Assembly (NCBI GenBank): GCA_964611645.1
Contig: CAZTAO010000028.1
Location: 1-56,056, forward strand
Direction of reading: 5' to 3'
From: CAZTAO01 sp964611645
GTDB taxonomy: Bacteria > Armatimonadota > UBA5829
DNA length: 56,056 nt
Below the pieces are notes generated by a model. That model was not told where the DNA came from, did not search any database, and worked only from the letters and a program-made list of their open reading frames with translations. Position 1 is the stretch's first letter, and each line of letters begins with the position of its first letter. Both the position numbers and the translations under genes were made by a program. Shown piece by piece: positions 6,981 to 15,843 of this stretch.

Positions 6981-9872
6981 CTAGTGCGATTTACCCGTTA
7001 CGCCGGGAATGGCTGTCAGTTGCCAGTCGTTGCCGTGCTGCACAAACTCCAACCTGGCCTCGTTCTCTGGCGAGTTTCCGCGTGGGTTGGAGCTAATCCC
7101 AAAGATAGTAAACTTCCCATCCTGGCGCCTCCACGTAACCACGGAATTCGGGTTGTCCAAGACGCGCAGGACCCTTTTTCCCTCTGCGGAATCGAACAGC
7201 TTCCCGCTCTTCAGCGCCGCCCTGTATTTGTGCATACAATACCAGCTAAGGTATATCTCCATGGTCTCCCAATGCCGCTGCCTGAACGCGTACAGGAACT
7301 CACTCACCTCTGACTCAGGCGTGATCACCTTCGTCCAGTCCGCGAAGTAGTCGTCTTCACTGATTCGAAGGACAGCTTTGTCTTCTATTGCAGAGCGGGC
7401 GGCCCGGCCCATCCTGTCGTTTCGGGAGGCGAGATTCTTGAGCAGCGCGGCTGACTCTGGCGTCCCGATTCGCCGGATCGCGACTGCGGTCGGCCAGCCG
7501 TACGATGTGTCGCCCCAGTGTTGTGCCACGAATTTGAGTGTAGGCAGAGCAGCGTTGTGCCGGACCGACCAGAGCGCCATCATACTCGCGTGCGCTGGGA
7601 AATCAGAGAGTCTGCTGGGGTTGAGCATGCGCGGCGCGATCAGATTGTCGCACAGAGACTTAAGAGCAGCCTCGTTCCACGGGCGTACTCTGACAGTCAA
7701 AGAGGTCTCGGCGATGGTAGGCCCAAAGTCCGACGGCCCGGATAGCGTGCCGGTATACGCGTCAAGGAGCATAACCACGACAACATACTCGCCTGGGTCC
7801 TTGAACTGGTAGATTGCTGACGGTATGAACGAAGACTGCAAGCTCTGTCCGGGATTAAGGGCTATTCTTCGGATGGCATAGTCTATGGCAGATGGCAGCG
7901 GCGAACTCGCGAGCACTGTGCCCCGGTAACCTCGTAACTCTACGTGAGCGCTAACGTCGCCACGGAGACTCACGAACACCCGTGACGACGAGATGTTAGT
8001 AAGCTGCACCTGCACCACAACAGGCTCGTACGCTGAGATCGTGCCATTGTTCGGGAACACGCTCAAGACCTTCAGGGCCAGGTCGCTCGAACGCGCCGCT
8101 CGCGGGTCGTCGCGAGCGCCGGTGAAGGGACGGGGCTTGTCTGATGGTGGAAGGACGCTTGGTGTAGCAGGTGGCGTCGTTTGCGTCTGCCTCCCCACTG
8201 AAGTCACAATCCTGTCTCGCCACTCCAACGGCAGGCTGGGTGCGACATCGATTTCGAGGACTCCACCTCTGGCGGTCTTCCTGAGGGATATGGTCCCGAT
8301 GGGAGCGCCTGGCTGAAGAGAAACCTCTACTCTTGGCACGCCGCGTTTTCTGGGGGCATACAAGACGCGTTCGGTTTGCAGCGACACTCTTCTGCCCGGT
8401 TCGGCTATCAGGCTCACGTCGGCACCCTCAATCGTGAGCGCTGAGCTCCTGGCAGGGGTCGTGCCGTCAAACTGGTAGGCCTCGACGACTGATCTGTGAA
8501 CTCCCGATCCGCAGGAGAAGACATACACCAGTTCGTCACTCCCATCGCTGTCCAGGTCACAAACACGCACTTCCATCAGACCCGACCCGCCAAATCCTGA
8601 GCCCATCGGGTATACCCGGGAGGCGCTCAGCATGTATGAGTCCGGATCCCAGCCGCCAGTGTCTCCCTTGACCCGGAATACCTGAACGTGGAGCCTGCTG
8701 CGCATTTCTGTGGTCGTTATGTCCTCAAGAGCGGGACTCCTACCCCCGACTGATTGGTCTTGATGTGCCTCAATCCATCTCGCAACCAGTGTCTCGGCCT
8801 CTTTTATCGATACCTCCGAGGTTGGCTTACTGCACCCCGCCACCGTAGCCAGCCCCACCCCCGCCAACAGAACCAAAGCCACCACCCACCGCGCCGTCAT
8901 CTTAGGGATCGCAGTTCGCTTGATCGATTGCAGCCTCCTCTTCTCCAAATCGAACGGCTCCGCCATGGCCAGCACGCCTGCGTCTGTTTGTTGGCCGTTG
9001 GCTAGTTTCAGGGCGGAGACGTAGCCGGCGGCGTAGGCTTCTCGGGTTATGCCGGAGGCTGTGAGGACCATCTCATCGCAGGCGAGTTCTCTTTCGCGGC
9101 GCATCTCCCGGTTGGCCAGCCAGACTGCGGGGTGGAAGAAGTATATGGTTGTGGCAAGTTGGGTGAACCAGCTTGCGGCAACATCGCGGCGTTTGATGTG
9201 GGCAAGCTCGTGTGAGAAGATGGCGAAGAGGTCGGAGTCGGTGCAGACGGTTTCTATGCCGGTGGGAAGCAGGATCACGGGATGGAACAGGCCCGCAAGC
9301 ATCGGGGTGGGGACATCGTCCGAAAGCCTGATCTCCGGCAGCATACGCACGCGCATCCGCCCCGCAGCGTCCGAGAGCATGTCGGCCCACTGGTCACCGG
9401 TTGGACGGGAAGTGCGCACGATCCCGCTGAGCTTCGTGTACCGGCGGATGAAGACGCCGGTCATGAATGCGATCCCGACAAGCCAGGCGATGGCGGCGAG
9501 CTTGGGCCAGTCCGGGGTTGGGAAAGCATTTCCCGGGGATCGGGTCCCGGACAACATGTCCGGGACCATCATATCTGGGGCCGTTGCAGCTGCGGGCGCT
9601 GACAGCGGAACTCCCGCCACTTCGGACTGCCCACCTGTCGGCTGCGCAACCGCACTCACAACAGGCGCAGGCGTGTTCTTCACCCAGAACGCCCACTCCG
9701 CCGGTATCTGGGCGAACGGTGGCACAAACGGCTTCACCAGCACAATCAGCCACAGCGCGTGCCGCCAGGATGCAGGGGCCTTGCGCGCGAGCCGGGTTAC
9801 AACAAACACCACCCCCGCCAGCGCCGCCGTCTGCCATGAGACCTGCCACAACAACCGTAATGTGGTTTCCAT
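6981..9872 (-). CDS. blaR1: BlaR1/MecR1-type M56 metallopeptidase with large C-terminal extension
   Basis: This is a membrane-embedded sensor peptidase (963 aa). Residues 1-345 are the M56 module: helices near 8-28, 34-56, 124-143 and 328-346, zinc motif HELAH at 221-225 and ERELACDE at 260-267. The family normally cleaves a BlaI repressor when an outside domain detects a signal. Here the usual penicillin-binding domain is absent. Instead about 615 residues follow: a short calcium-loop-like motif DLDSDGSDE (about 445), beta-rich segments, and a helical HEAT-like stretch (about 750-820). The last M56 helix ends in VAGCSKP (C347), a perfect internal lipobox, as if a lipoprotein gene had been fused on. 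It abuts the blaI gene. What it senses is unknown. Confidence 0.85.
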   Translation of the reverse strand: METTLRLLWQVSWQTAALAGVVFVVTRLARKAPASWRHALWLIVLVKPFVPPFAQIPAEWAFWVKNTPAPVVSAVAQPTGGQSEVAGVPLSAPAAATAPDMMVPDMLSGTRSPGNAFPTPDWPKLAAIAWLVGIAFMTGVFIRRYTKLSGIVRTSRPTGDQWADMLSDAAGRMRVRMLPEIRLSDDVPTPMLAGLFHPVILLPTGIETVCTDSDLFAIFSHELAHIKRRDVAASWFTQLATTIYFFHPAVWLANREMRRERELACDEMVLTASGITREAYAAGYVSALKLANGQQTDAGVLAMAEPFDLEKRRLQSIKRTAIPKMTARWVVALVLLAGVGLATVAGCSKPTSEVSIKEAETLVARWIEAHQDQSVGGRSPALEDITTTEMRSRLHVQVFRVKGDTGGWDPDSYMLSASRVYPMGSGFGGSGLMEVRVCDLDSDGSDELVYVFSCGSGVHRSVVEAYQFDGTTPARSSALTIEGADVSLIAEPGRRVSLQTERVLYAPRKRGVPRVEVSLQPGAPIGTISLRKTARGGVLEIDVAPSLPLEWRDRIVTSVGRQTQTTPPATPSVLPPSDKPRPFTGARDDPRAARSSDLALKVLSVFPNNGTISAYEPVVVQVQLTNISSSRVFVSLRGDVSAHVELRGYRGTVLASSPLPSAIDYAIRRIALNPGQSLQSSFIPSAIYQFKDPGEYVVVVMLLDAYTGTLSGPSDFGPTIAETSLTVRVRPWNEAALKSLCDNLIAPRMLNPSRLSDFPAHASMMALWSVRHNAALPTLKFVAQHWGDTSYGWPTAVAIRRIGTPESAALLKNLASRNDRMGRAARSAIEDKAVLRISEDDYFADWTKVITPESEVSEFLYAFRQRHWETMEIYLSWYCMHKYRAALKSGKLFDSAEGKRVLRVLDNPNSVVTWRRQDGKFTIFGISSNPRGNSPENEARLEFVQHGNDWQLTAIPGVTGKSH

Positions 9873-10259
9873 CTATTCTGCCTCCCTGCCGGAGTCCGAC
9901 TTGGCTATCTCCTCCAGGGTTTTGAGCTGCTCGGGGGTTAGGTTGCGGTTTTGGGCTATGTATGCGGTGAGGGGGGCGACGTCCCCGCCGAGGATGCGGT
10001 CGACCAGTTCGTTCAGCTTCCTGCTGATCACCTGCTCCCGCTTCACCTTGGGCCGGAACTGGTACGCGAAGTTCTTCTCCTTCGCCTCCACATAGCCCTT
10101 TCCCTTGAGCCTGCCAAGCAGCGTGGCGACTGTGGAGTATGAGAGCTTGCGTTTGGCCTGAAGCTCCTCATGGACCTCCCGCACCGTCGCCCGCTCCCTG
10201 CGCCAAAGCACATCCATAATCTCAAACTCCGCCCTGGACATATCCCGGTTTACTGCCAT
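9873..10259 (-). CDS. blaI: BlaI/MecI-family transcriptional repressor
   Basis: This is a winged-helix repressor (128 aa from ATG 10259, typical length). The DNA-binding part is at residues 5-75 (MSRAEFEIMDVLW, ATVREVHEEL, LSYSTVATLLGRLKGKGYV) and a C-terminal dimer helix follows (LNELVDRILGGDVAPLTAYI). The segment after the winged helix (KNFAYQFRPKVKREQ) covers the usual site cut by BlaR1. The stop codon directly abuts the blaR1 start, so the two are co-transcribed. AGGTGAG precedes the start; an in-frame ATG at 10262 is an equal alternative. No beta-lactamase is in the window, so the regulated genes are probably blaIR and distant targets. Confidence 0.93.
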   Translation of the reverse strand: MAVNRDMSRAEFEIMDVLWRRERATVREVHEELQAKRKLSYSTVATLLGRLKGKGYVEAKEKNFAYQFRPKVKREQVISRKLNELVDRILGGDVAPLTAYIAQNRNLTPEQLKTLEEIAKSDSGREAE

Positions 10260-10300
10260 CATCTCACCTGCCTGAAACACGCGTTTTATCTATGACGGTT

Positions 10301-10330
10301 GTAGTATACCACGATAAATGTCAGTGTCAA
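10301..10330 (-). promoter_or_regulatory. blaI promoter with overlapping imperfect dyad
   Basis: On the minus strand TTGACA (10330-10325), a 16-bp spacer and TATACT (10308-10303) lie about 45 bases before blaI. GTAGTATACCAC (10301-10312) is a near-palindrome on the -10 box. BlaI proteins commonly bind TACA/TGTA dyads over their own promoter, so autorepression is likely. Confidence 0.7.
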
Positions 10331-10369
10331 GGGGTTGGGGGAAGAAAGATGGAAAAAGGGAACGACTAA

Positions 10370-10449
10370 CATGGATACACAGGATGTTCAGGATGAAGAA
10401 CGAGTAACACCTTCAAATCCTGTCAATCCGATAGTCCCGTTAGTTGTGT
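10370..10449. repeat. ACAGGATG/AATCCTG dispersed repeat downstream of the DUF2330 operon
   Basis: CATGGATACACAGGATGTTC and AATCCTGTCAATCCGATAG followed by GTGTTCAAGAC match the families at 2486 and 12345. The end touches the stop codon of the small membrane protein gene. Confidence 0.6.
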
Positions 10450-10887
10450 TCAAGACATTATCTTCGGTCTGATCTTCTTGACGTAGTAGAATCCGACGGC
10501 GGCCAGCAGGGCGGCGCACGTTGATATAGCACCTGCAATCTCGTTCGCGCTTTCTTCCTGGCCGTAGGGTACAAGGTTGTAGTACTCGTGTTGGTTGTAG
10601 AGGACTATGCTGGGCATCACGTAGATTATCCCGATTGCGAGCCATACACGCCAGCGTTCCCGCCCGAGCTTGCTCAAAGCGATAAGGCCCATGGCCCCAA
10701 GGATCAGCAGGGAATACGGATAGTTGAGCCCCACGCCCAGCGCTACCAGCGTCATTGCCCCGACTATACCAAAGAACGTCGTCGGAACTCTGGAGACCAG
10801 GAGCCAATCTTGCGGGGAAGCGCCCAGCAGAACGCACACCAGAATAAGCAGGAGCATTCCCGCTACAGCTACTAACGTTGCTCTCAT
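10450..10887 (-). CDS. Small four-helix membrane protein related to the C-terminus of its DUF2330 neighbour
   Basis: This 145-residue protein has hydrophobic segments at about 5-22, 34-53, 58-74 and 82-97, plus a last one at about 117-136. I know no named family. Residues 56-95 (LLILGAMGLIALSKLGRERW, then RVWLAIGIIYVMPSI) closely match the membrane region of the upstream protein (LIILGIVGLIALTPLGRKRW, then RVWLTTGIIVVMGSI). The small gene therefore looks like a duplicated and detached copy of that module. Its ATG overlaps the upstream stop (ATGA), so translation is coupled. A structural partner or anchor of the DUF2330 protein is a reasonable guess only. Confidence 0.75.
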   Translation of the reverse strand: MRATLVAVAGMLLLILVCVLLGASPQDWLLVSRVPTTFFGIVGAMTLVALGVGLNYPYSLLILGAMGLIALSKLGRERWRVWLAIGIIYVMPSIVLYNQHEYYNLVPYGQEESANEIAGAISTCAALLAAVGFYYVKKIRPKIMS

Positions 10888-12272
10888 TTGTTACCTCCCC
10901 CGCGAAGCATACTGCGGATTCCGTGGACCAATGCCGCCAGGACTCCGATCGCGAGTATAGCAATCAACGTGATCCCGGTAGCAGCGTACTGGGCGCTTCT
11001 CTCCGGACCATCCATTCCGGCTCGCGTCTCTAGCACGCCGTAGACGAATATGCTGCCCATGACAACAATTATGCCCGTCGTCAGCCATACCCGCCAGCGC
11101 TTTCTTCCGAGGGGTGTCAATGCTATCAAGCCCACAATTCCTAGAATGATGAGAGAGCCGGGAAAGGCAATCGTGTTTCCAAACACGAGCAGCGTTGAGG
11201 CCCCGATATTCTCGATGAGAGGCGGGGAGACAGGCGTTGCATCCTGTGGGACATCCGCGGAAGCCGGCTTCAACTCGAGATCGCGGGTCATATCGGCGGG
11301 CGATAGGGTGGCGGAGAGTTTGGTCAGCATCGCCCTGCCCTGCGGCGGCATTCCTGGTTGCGCAATTTCCCACGGCGGCTCCGGGGTCGGTGGCGGCCCG
11401 TGCGGCGATTCCGAGGATACACGTGATTGTGTCGGCGGCGAGATCCACATCGTCATCCAAAGGCCGGTGCGCTCGTAGTCCAGGCAGCATTCAGTCTTCA
11501 GCAGAGGTTCCTCTACCCGCTGAGTGCTGATCACGTAGAGAAGCAGGTCCGTGTTCCCTTTGTTCAGTGACGATACCTTGAGCGGATAGACAGGCGTTGG
11601 CGAGGGGAACTCGAATGCGAGGGATTGGAGAGTCCCTTCAGCGAGGCGTTTGCCTGCCTTGTCCTGGTAGTTGGCGTGGACGCGCATGGCGGTGAATATC
11701 CAGCCTCTGCTTATGTAGTCTCCCAGCACAGGCCCGATCTCGGGAGTTACCTGGTAGCCATTGTCTTTGAGCCACTTCAGCAGGTCGCCCGCGGCGGTTG
11801 CCTTGAGGACCGCGATATCATAGGCCCCGATCTGCTTTTCCTCGAGCACTTTTACGCCGGGTGGGAGGCCGGGGCCGCCCATGGCATTCGAGGCCGCTGC
11901 GAATTTCGCTGCCGGCCCCCATCCGTGGATATAGTTGTCCGCATCAAACCAGTAGACTACCTTTGGGGCTGTGACGGAGTGGAGCGTGTGGAAGACCGGT
12001 TCGATGACCTTTGTGACCTCGGGCTTGGTGGGGGTTGGGACAAGCCACGCAAACTCCGATATGTCGCCCTTGTAGCTTACCTGGAGTACCAGAACCTCCA
12101 TCCCCTTGTCGTGGATGATCAGAGCTTTCTGGGACGGCTCGGTGATGTCGCGGGCCTGGCTGGAGGGGTCGAGCATCGCCCGCTGCCCTTTCGCGAAGAA
12201 GCCATCGGTAAATGCGCAGGAGGCTGCCAGGAGAACCAGCAGGAACGTGACCATCACAACGCGTGTCTTCAT
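10884..12272 (-). CDS. DUF2330 family exported protein with C-terminal membrane anchor
   Basis: This 462-residue protein has an N-terminal signal sequence (about 1-22). Its ectodomain matches DUF2330: GFFAKGQRAML, QKALIIHDKGMEVLVLQVSY, EFAWLVPTPTKPEV and a long region ending near residue 270 with LLLYVISTQRVE. A Pro-rich linker follows (about 295-340). The C-terminus has hydrophobic segments at about 362-385, 391-413 and 428-450. DUF2330 has no established biochemical role. Many members carry the same leader-ectodomain-anchor plan, which suggests a surface-facing protein. It forms a two-gene operon with the overlapping small membrane protein. Confidence 0.85.
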   Translation of the reverse strand: MKTRVVMVTFLLVLLAASCAFTDGFFAKGQRAMLDPSSQARDITEPSQKALIIHDKGMEVLVLQVSYKGDISEFAWLVPTPTKPEVTKVIEPVFHTLHSVTAPKVVYWFDADNYIHGWGPAAKFAAASNAMGGPGLPPGVKVLEEKQIGAYDIAVLKATAAGDLLKWLKDNGYQVTPEIGPVLGDYISRGWIFTAMRVHANYQDKAGKRLAEGTLQSLAFEFPSPTPVYPLKVSSLNKGNTDLLLYVISTQRVEEPLLKTECCLDYERTGLWMTMWISPPTQSRVSSESPHGPPPTPEPPWEIAQPGMPPQGRAMLTKLSATLSPADMTRDLELKPASADVPQDATPVSPPLIENIGASTLLVFGNTIAFPGSLIILGIVGLIALTPLGRKRWRVWLTTGIIVVMGSIFVYGVLETRAGMDGPERSAQYAATGITLIAILAIGVLAALVHGIRSMLRGGGNK

Positions 12273-12344
12273 AGATAGCGCCTCTGTTTTGTATGTCGTG
12301 TATATTAGTTACTTCTCTACTTCTGATAGATTTCCTGCTGGAGA

Positions 12345-12535
12345 TTCTGTCTTGAACAGGATTTATAGGATTTCAGGATGGGCAGGAAGGGAGGGCATGA
12401 GTCCGGAACCTAATCCTGTTAATCCCTCAATCCGGCTAATCGTGTTCAAGACAGAGGGCCAGGAAGGGTGGGGTGAGCGTAGAGCCTAATCCTGCTAATC
12501 CCTCAATCCGCCCAATCGTGTTCAAGACAGCGGGC
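12345..12535. repeat. Double copy of the AATCCTGTTAATCC repeat
   Basis: CTTGAACAGGATTTATAGGA (about 12351) is followed by GGAACCTAATCCTGTTAATC (12405) and, about 79 bases later, by the near-copy GAGCCTAATCCTGCTAATCC (12482). Both later copies run into CAATCCG...CGTGTTCAAGACAG. The second copy supplies the -35 box of the cyclase promoter. Confidence 0.65.
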
Positions 12536-12549
12536 GCTTGTGCTATAAT
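12521..12549 (+). promoter_or_regulatory. Promoter of the CHASE2 cyclase gene
   Basis: TTCAAG (12521-12526), 17 bp and a perfect TATAAT (12544-12549). The -35 lies in the conserved tail (GTGTTCAAGACAG) of a dispersed repeat, so the repeat appears to have donated part of the promoter. Confidence 0.6.
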
Positions 12550-14491
12550 GCGTGTGGGAATGTGGGGTGGTGTTTTGAGCATCACGTGGCGCGGGGTTAT
12601 TGGCGTTCTGGCTTTGCTGGCGGTGGCGAGGTTTGCAGGACTCACATCGGTCATAGACACTCGCCTCACCGACACCCACTGGCGCTGGTCCGCCAGACTC
12701 TGGATGGTCTCTCCCGACAGCACGATCGTCATTGTCGCCATAGACGACAAAACCGTGCGAGCACATGGACGCCTCAAATACTGGTCCCGCAGCCGCTACG
12801 CCGACTTACTGGACCGCCTCGGGCAATCGCGGGCGGTGATGCTTGATATTCTCTTCACCGAACCCGACAGGCTCGACCCCGCAGGCGATGCCCGTCTCGC
12901 CAAAGCCATCAAAACCAATGGCCGAGTGGTGATCCCCGCCTACGAGTGGCGCGAGACCAGGCCGCTGTCCAACTCCGAGATCCGCAGACTCTATGCCCTC
13001 AATGGATTCGAGCCCACTCTCCTCAAGGTAGAAAACCCGCTTCCAAGGCTTGGGTCGGTCTCTCCCCTGCTCCTGGAGACCCCTCTGCCGGGCCTTGTCG
13101 ACAGCGCGGCCGCGTTGGGGACTGCCGGGGTGAACTCCGACCCCGATGGCGTCTACCGCGCACCGGTAGTCCTCAAGGTTGCCGGCGGCAGTTTCATACC
13201 TCACGTATCTCTCGCGCTGGCGTGCGTTGCGTCGCAGACGGACCTGGATAGCTGTCTGCACTATGATGGCCTGCACCTGAATGGTCGCACAGTCCCCCTC
13301 GACAACGGCTCGCTGACCCTCCAGCCGGTGTTCCGAAGCGCGCGGCCCTTTGCCAAGGGACCAGGGGTCTGTCCGGATACCATCAGCTTCGTCGATGCCC
13401 TGAAACAGAAGCCGGATTTCTTCAAAGACCGAATTGTTCTGATCGGCGAAACAGCCACCGGCACCGCCGACATCCGCCCCAATCCGCTTGATCCCGGCCT
13501 GCGCGGGGTGGAGCTGAACGCGGAGATACTGGAGAACCTGCTGTTCTTGCCGCCTGTGCGGGTGCTGCCTGCCGGGGCGGCCTGGCTGCTCGTGTTTGTG
13601 GCCGCTGGGATTCCGCTTGCGCTGTACACGCGGGCGAAGCCGAGTGTGGCCAACATAGGGGTGGCTGGGGCGCTGGTGGGCATGGTGGCTGCCATGGAGA
13701 CTATGTTCTGGGCGCTGAGAATTATCCCGCCGTGGTCCACTGTTCTGCTGGCGTTCGCGGGGGCGACTCTTCTGATGGCGGTTCAAAGATATGCCCAGGA
13801 AGAGGCTATGAAACGCCGGATTCGGGAGAGCTTCTCGGTGTATGTCGCGCCGGAGGTGGTGGAGGAGATTGTAGACGACCCGGAGATCGCCCACCAGGAT
13901 GGCGCGCGGCGCGAGGTGGCGGTGCTGTTCTCCGATATCCGAGGCTTCACCACCTACTGCGAACAGCATCCGCCGGAGTTTGTGGTCGAGCAGATGAGGG
14001 AGTATCTGGATGAAATGTCCGCAGCGGTGGAGGCGTCCGGCGGAGTGCTGGACAAATACATCGGCGATGCGGTGATGGCGCTGTTCGGGCCGTTCCTGGC
14101 AGACGGAGCGAACAAGTCGGCGAGGGCAGTGGCGTGCGCGGTCGGGATGACAAGGCGGCTGAAAGCGCTCAACGAACAATGGCGCGCGCAGGGCAGGCCG
14201 GAGTTCAAGATCGGAATAGGGATTCACACGGGCGAGGCCATAGTCGGCAATATCGGGTCCACGAGGCGGATGCAGTATACTGCGTTGGGGGATACTGTGA
14301 ACCTGGCGTCGCGGCTGGAGTCGATGACCAAGGAAACGTCGGCAACCATCCTGGTGAGCGAGCCCGCAAAGCTCGAAGCAGAATCGGCGGTTCAGGGAAA
14401 GGTGGAGTTCCGGCGTTTGGGTGAGCTGGAGATCAGGGGCAGAAAGCAAGCTGTTGCGGTGTACGAGGTGGTAGTTGGGGAGGAGAAGTAG
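12548..14491 (+). CDS. CHASE2-domain adenylate/guanylate cyclase
   Basis: This is a membrane-bound class III nucleotide cyclase (647 aa). A first helix (about 10-30) precedes an extracytoplasmic CHASE2 sensor (about 35-335; IVIVAIDDKTVRAHGR, AVMLDILFTEPD, FKDRIVLIGETATGT), then three helices (about 340-420). The catalytic domain is at about 455-640. Metal aspartates are in LFSDIRGFT (about D463) and YIGDAVMALFG (about D506), and LGDTVNLASRLE completes the site. It would make cAMP or cGMP in response to an outside stimulus. Start is uncertain: ATG 12548 overlaps the -10 box, so TTG 12575 behind GGGGTGG may be the real start. The following FecR gene is a frequent companion of CHASE2 cyclases. 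Confidence 0.92.
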   Translation: MRVGMWGGVLSITWRGVIGVLALLAVARFAGLTSVIDTRLTDTHWRWSARLWMVSPDSTIVIVAIDDKTVRAHGRLKYWSRSRYADLLDRLGQSRAVMLDILFTEPDRLDPAGDARLAKAIKTNGRVVIPAYEWRETRPLSNSEIRRLYALNGFEPTLLKVENPLPRLGSVSPLLLETPLPGLVDSAAALGTAGVNSDPDGVYRAPVVLKVAGGSFIPHVSLALACVASQTDLDSCLHYDGLHLNGRTVPLDNGSLTLQPVFRSARPFAKGPGVCPDTISFVDALKQKPDFFKDRIVLIGETATGTADIRPNPLDPGLRGVELNAEILENLLFLPPVRVLPAGAAWLLVFVAAGIPLALYTRAKPSVANIGVAGALVGMVAAMETMFWALRIIPPWSTVLLAFAGATLLMAVQRYAQEEAMKRRIRESFSVYVAPEVVEEIVDDPEIAHQDGARREVAVLFSDIRGFTTYCEQHPPEFVVEQMREYLDEMSAAVEASGGVLDKYIGDAVMALFGPFLADGANKSARAVACAVGMTRRLKALNEQWRAQGRPEFKIGIGIHTGEAIVGNIGSTRRMQYTALGDTVNLASRLESMTKETSATILVSEPAKLEAESAVQGKVEFRRLGELEIRGRKQAVAVYEVVVGEEK

Positions 14492-14620
14492 GTGAGCTGC
14501 GGGAACTTACGGTGTGCAGACTTGTGGGGACAGTTTTGTCATCCCTCCAGGTAGTCCCTACCTGGAGGGTCTGCCGTATCTTCGCTGCGTACCCTCCAGG
14601 TTCGGAGACCCTGGAGGGAT
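14491..14620. repeat. GAGCTGCGGGAAC repeat and two CCCTCCAGG hairpins
   Basis: GTGAGCTGCGGGAACTTACG (from 14491) is nearly repeated at 20391. It is followed by two palindromes. CCCTCCAGGTAG pairs with CTACCTGGAGGG (14543-14569, 12-bp stem). CCCTCCAGG pairs with CCTGGAGGG (14592-14618). Relatives of the hairpin are at 18069 and 55202. Confidence 0.75.
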
Positions 14621-14652
14621 GAGAATAGGAAACGATAGGGGAGGTGAGGGAT

Positions 14653-15834
14653 ATGAGAGGCAAGAAGCCGACGTCGAGGGTTGATAATCCTGAGGCTGAT
14701 CTGCTTTCGGCAGTGCGGGATATCGGCACGGAACACAAGAAGGACCTGAAGAGGAAGAAGAAGAGGGGCGGCCCGAGCTTCCTGGCGTTCATGCCGGGAT
14801 GGCTGCTGCTTATCATCAAGATCTTGCTAGTCGTGATTGTAGTTCTGATAGCGGACGGGATAAGGCGGGAGAGCAAAGAGTTCTCAGCGACGATAGTGTC
14901 CTACACCGGGATCTGTATGATTGCCAAGGATGACAACGCGTCCCCGGCGCCGCCAGTGCCGAATATGCGGCTGGTGGACAAGAACCTGGTCATCACAGGT
15001 CCCAGCAGCACAGCCACCATCGTCTTCAGCGATGGCAGCGCGGTGATGCTGGAACCCAACACCCAGTTCCGGGTCAGGTTGATGGACTACGCCAGAGGCG
15101 GGAAGCGCGACAGGTCGTTTATGGTGGAGTCCGGCAGCATAGTGGCGCGGGTGTCCAAGTTCTTCGGGGTCGATTCGCGAGCGACTGTCTGCACACCCAA
15201 CGCGGTTGCCGCGGCCAGAGGCACGGGCTTCCGAGTCGCCTACTATCCGCAGTCCATGACCACGGACCTCCAGGTTGTGGACGGGACCGTGGCGTTCCAG
15301 TCGGGCTACGATGCGGCGGCGGTGGGTCAGGGGCAGTCGACTCTGGCGGAGCAATACAACATGGCCGGGCTTCGGGGGATGAAGCCCGTGGTTCAGGCGT
15401 CGGTGCAGTCAGCGGTTGGTGGAATGCGCGGATATGAGGCTCCGCCGAACGCGCTGGCGAAGGCGGAGCAGGCTATCAACAACTTCCTCGATCCCCTGAT
15501 GCAGCTTCTGGGCTTGTCCCCGGGCGGTTGGGGGTATAATTCGGTGGACTTCGCGAGGCGAGGGGCTTGCGTAGAGGCCCTTCGGCGAATGCGGACCCAC
15601 ATAGAAGAGGTGTACAGCAACGGCGTGCCGGAGTATGTGAACCCTGTCACTCTGGCTCAGCTTAACCTCAACCCGGTGGAGCGCGACAGGCTGCTTGGCG
15701 CTTTCTATGGCGCAATGCTGGAGAGCTACGAGAAGACAGGCCAGGACAGGTTCGTGATCTACGCCCGCGCGCGGGACAAGAAACACACGCTCTACCAGTT
15801 GACGGAGGCCGCGATGACTGTCGTGAAGGAGTAG
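14653..15834 (+). CDS. FecR-domain membrane protein
   Basis: This 393-residue protein has a basic cytoplasmic N-terminus, one membrane helix (about 45-75) and a FecR domain outside (about 80-200). In it the phrases SSTATIVFSDGSAVMLEPNTQF, ESGSIVARVSKF, FGVDSRATVCTPNAVAAARG and DLQVVDGTVAF follow the family order. The C-terminal 190 residues are helical and unassigned. ATG 14653 follows GGAGGTGAGGG; a GTG at 14644 lies inside that site. FecR domains act as outside sensors or anti-sigma partners, but no ECF sigma gene is here. Placement between a CHASE2 cyclase and a histidine kinase suggests it belongs to the same signalling unit. Confidence 0.88.
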   Translation: MRGKKPTSRVDNPEADLLSAVRDIGTEHKKDLKRKKKRGGPSFLAFMPGWLLLIIKILLVVIVVLIADGIRRESKEFSATIVSYTGICMIAKDDNASPAPPVPNMRLVDKNLVITGPSSTATIVFSDGSAVMLEPNTQFRVRLMDYARGGKRDRSFMVESGSIVARVSKFFGVDSRATVCTPNAVAAARGTGFRVAYYPQSMTTDLQVVDGTVAFQSGYDAAAVGQGQSTLAEQYNMAGLRGMKPVVQASVQSAVGGMRGYEAPPNALAKAEQAINNFLDPLMQLLGLSPGGWGYNSVDFARRGACVEALRRMRTHIEEVYSNGVPEYVNPVTLAQLNLNPVERDRLLGAFYGAMLESYEKTGQDRFVIYARARDKKHTLYQLTEAAMTVVKE

Positions 15835-15843
15835 AAGCCATGC

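Noticed and set aside
6981..10259. Beta-lactam resistance locus
   Set aside because: BlaI and an M56 protease are present, but there is no penicillin-binding sensor domain and no beta-lactamase gene in the window.
12806..14449. 547-codon minus-strand frame opposite the cyclase
   Set aside because: Composition rich in His, Arg and Pro without domains; the plus strand encodes complete CHASE2 and cyclase domains.
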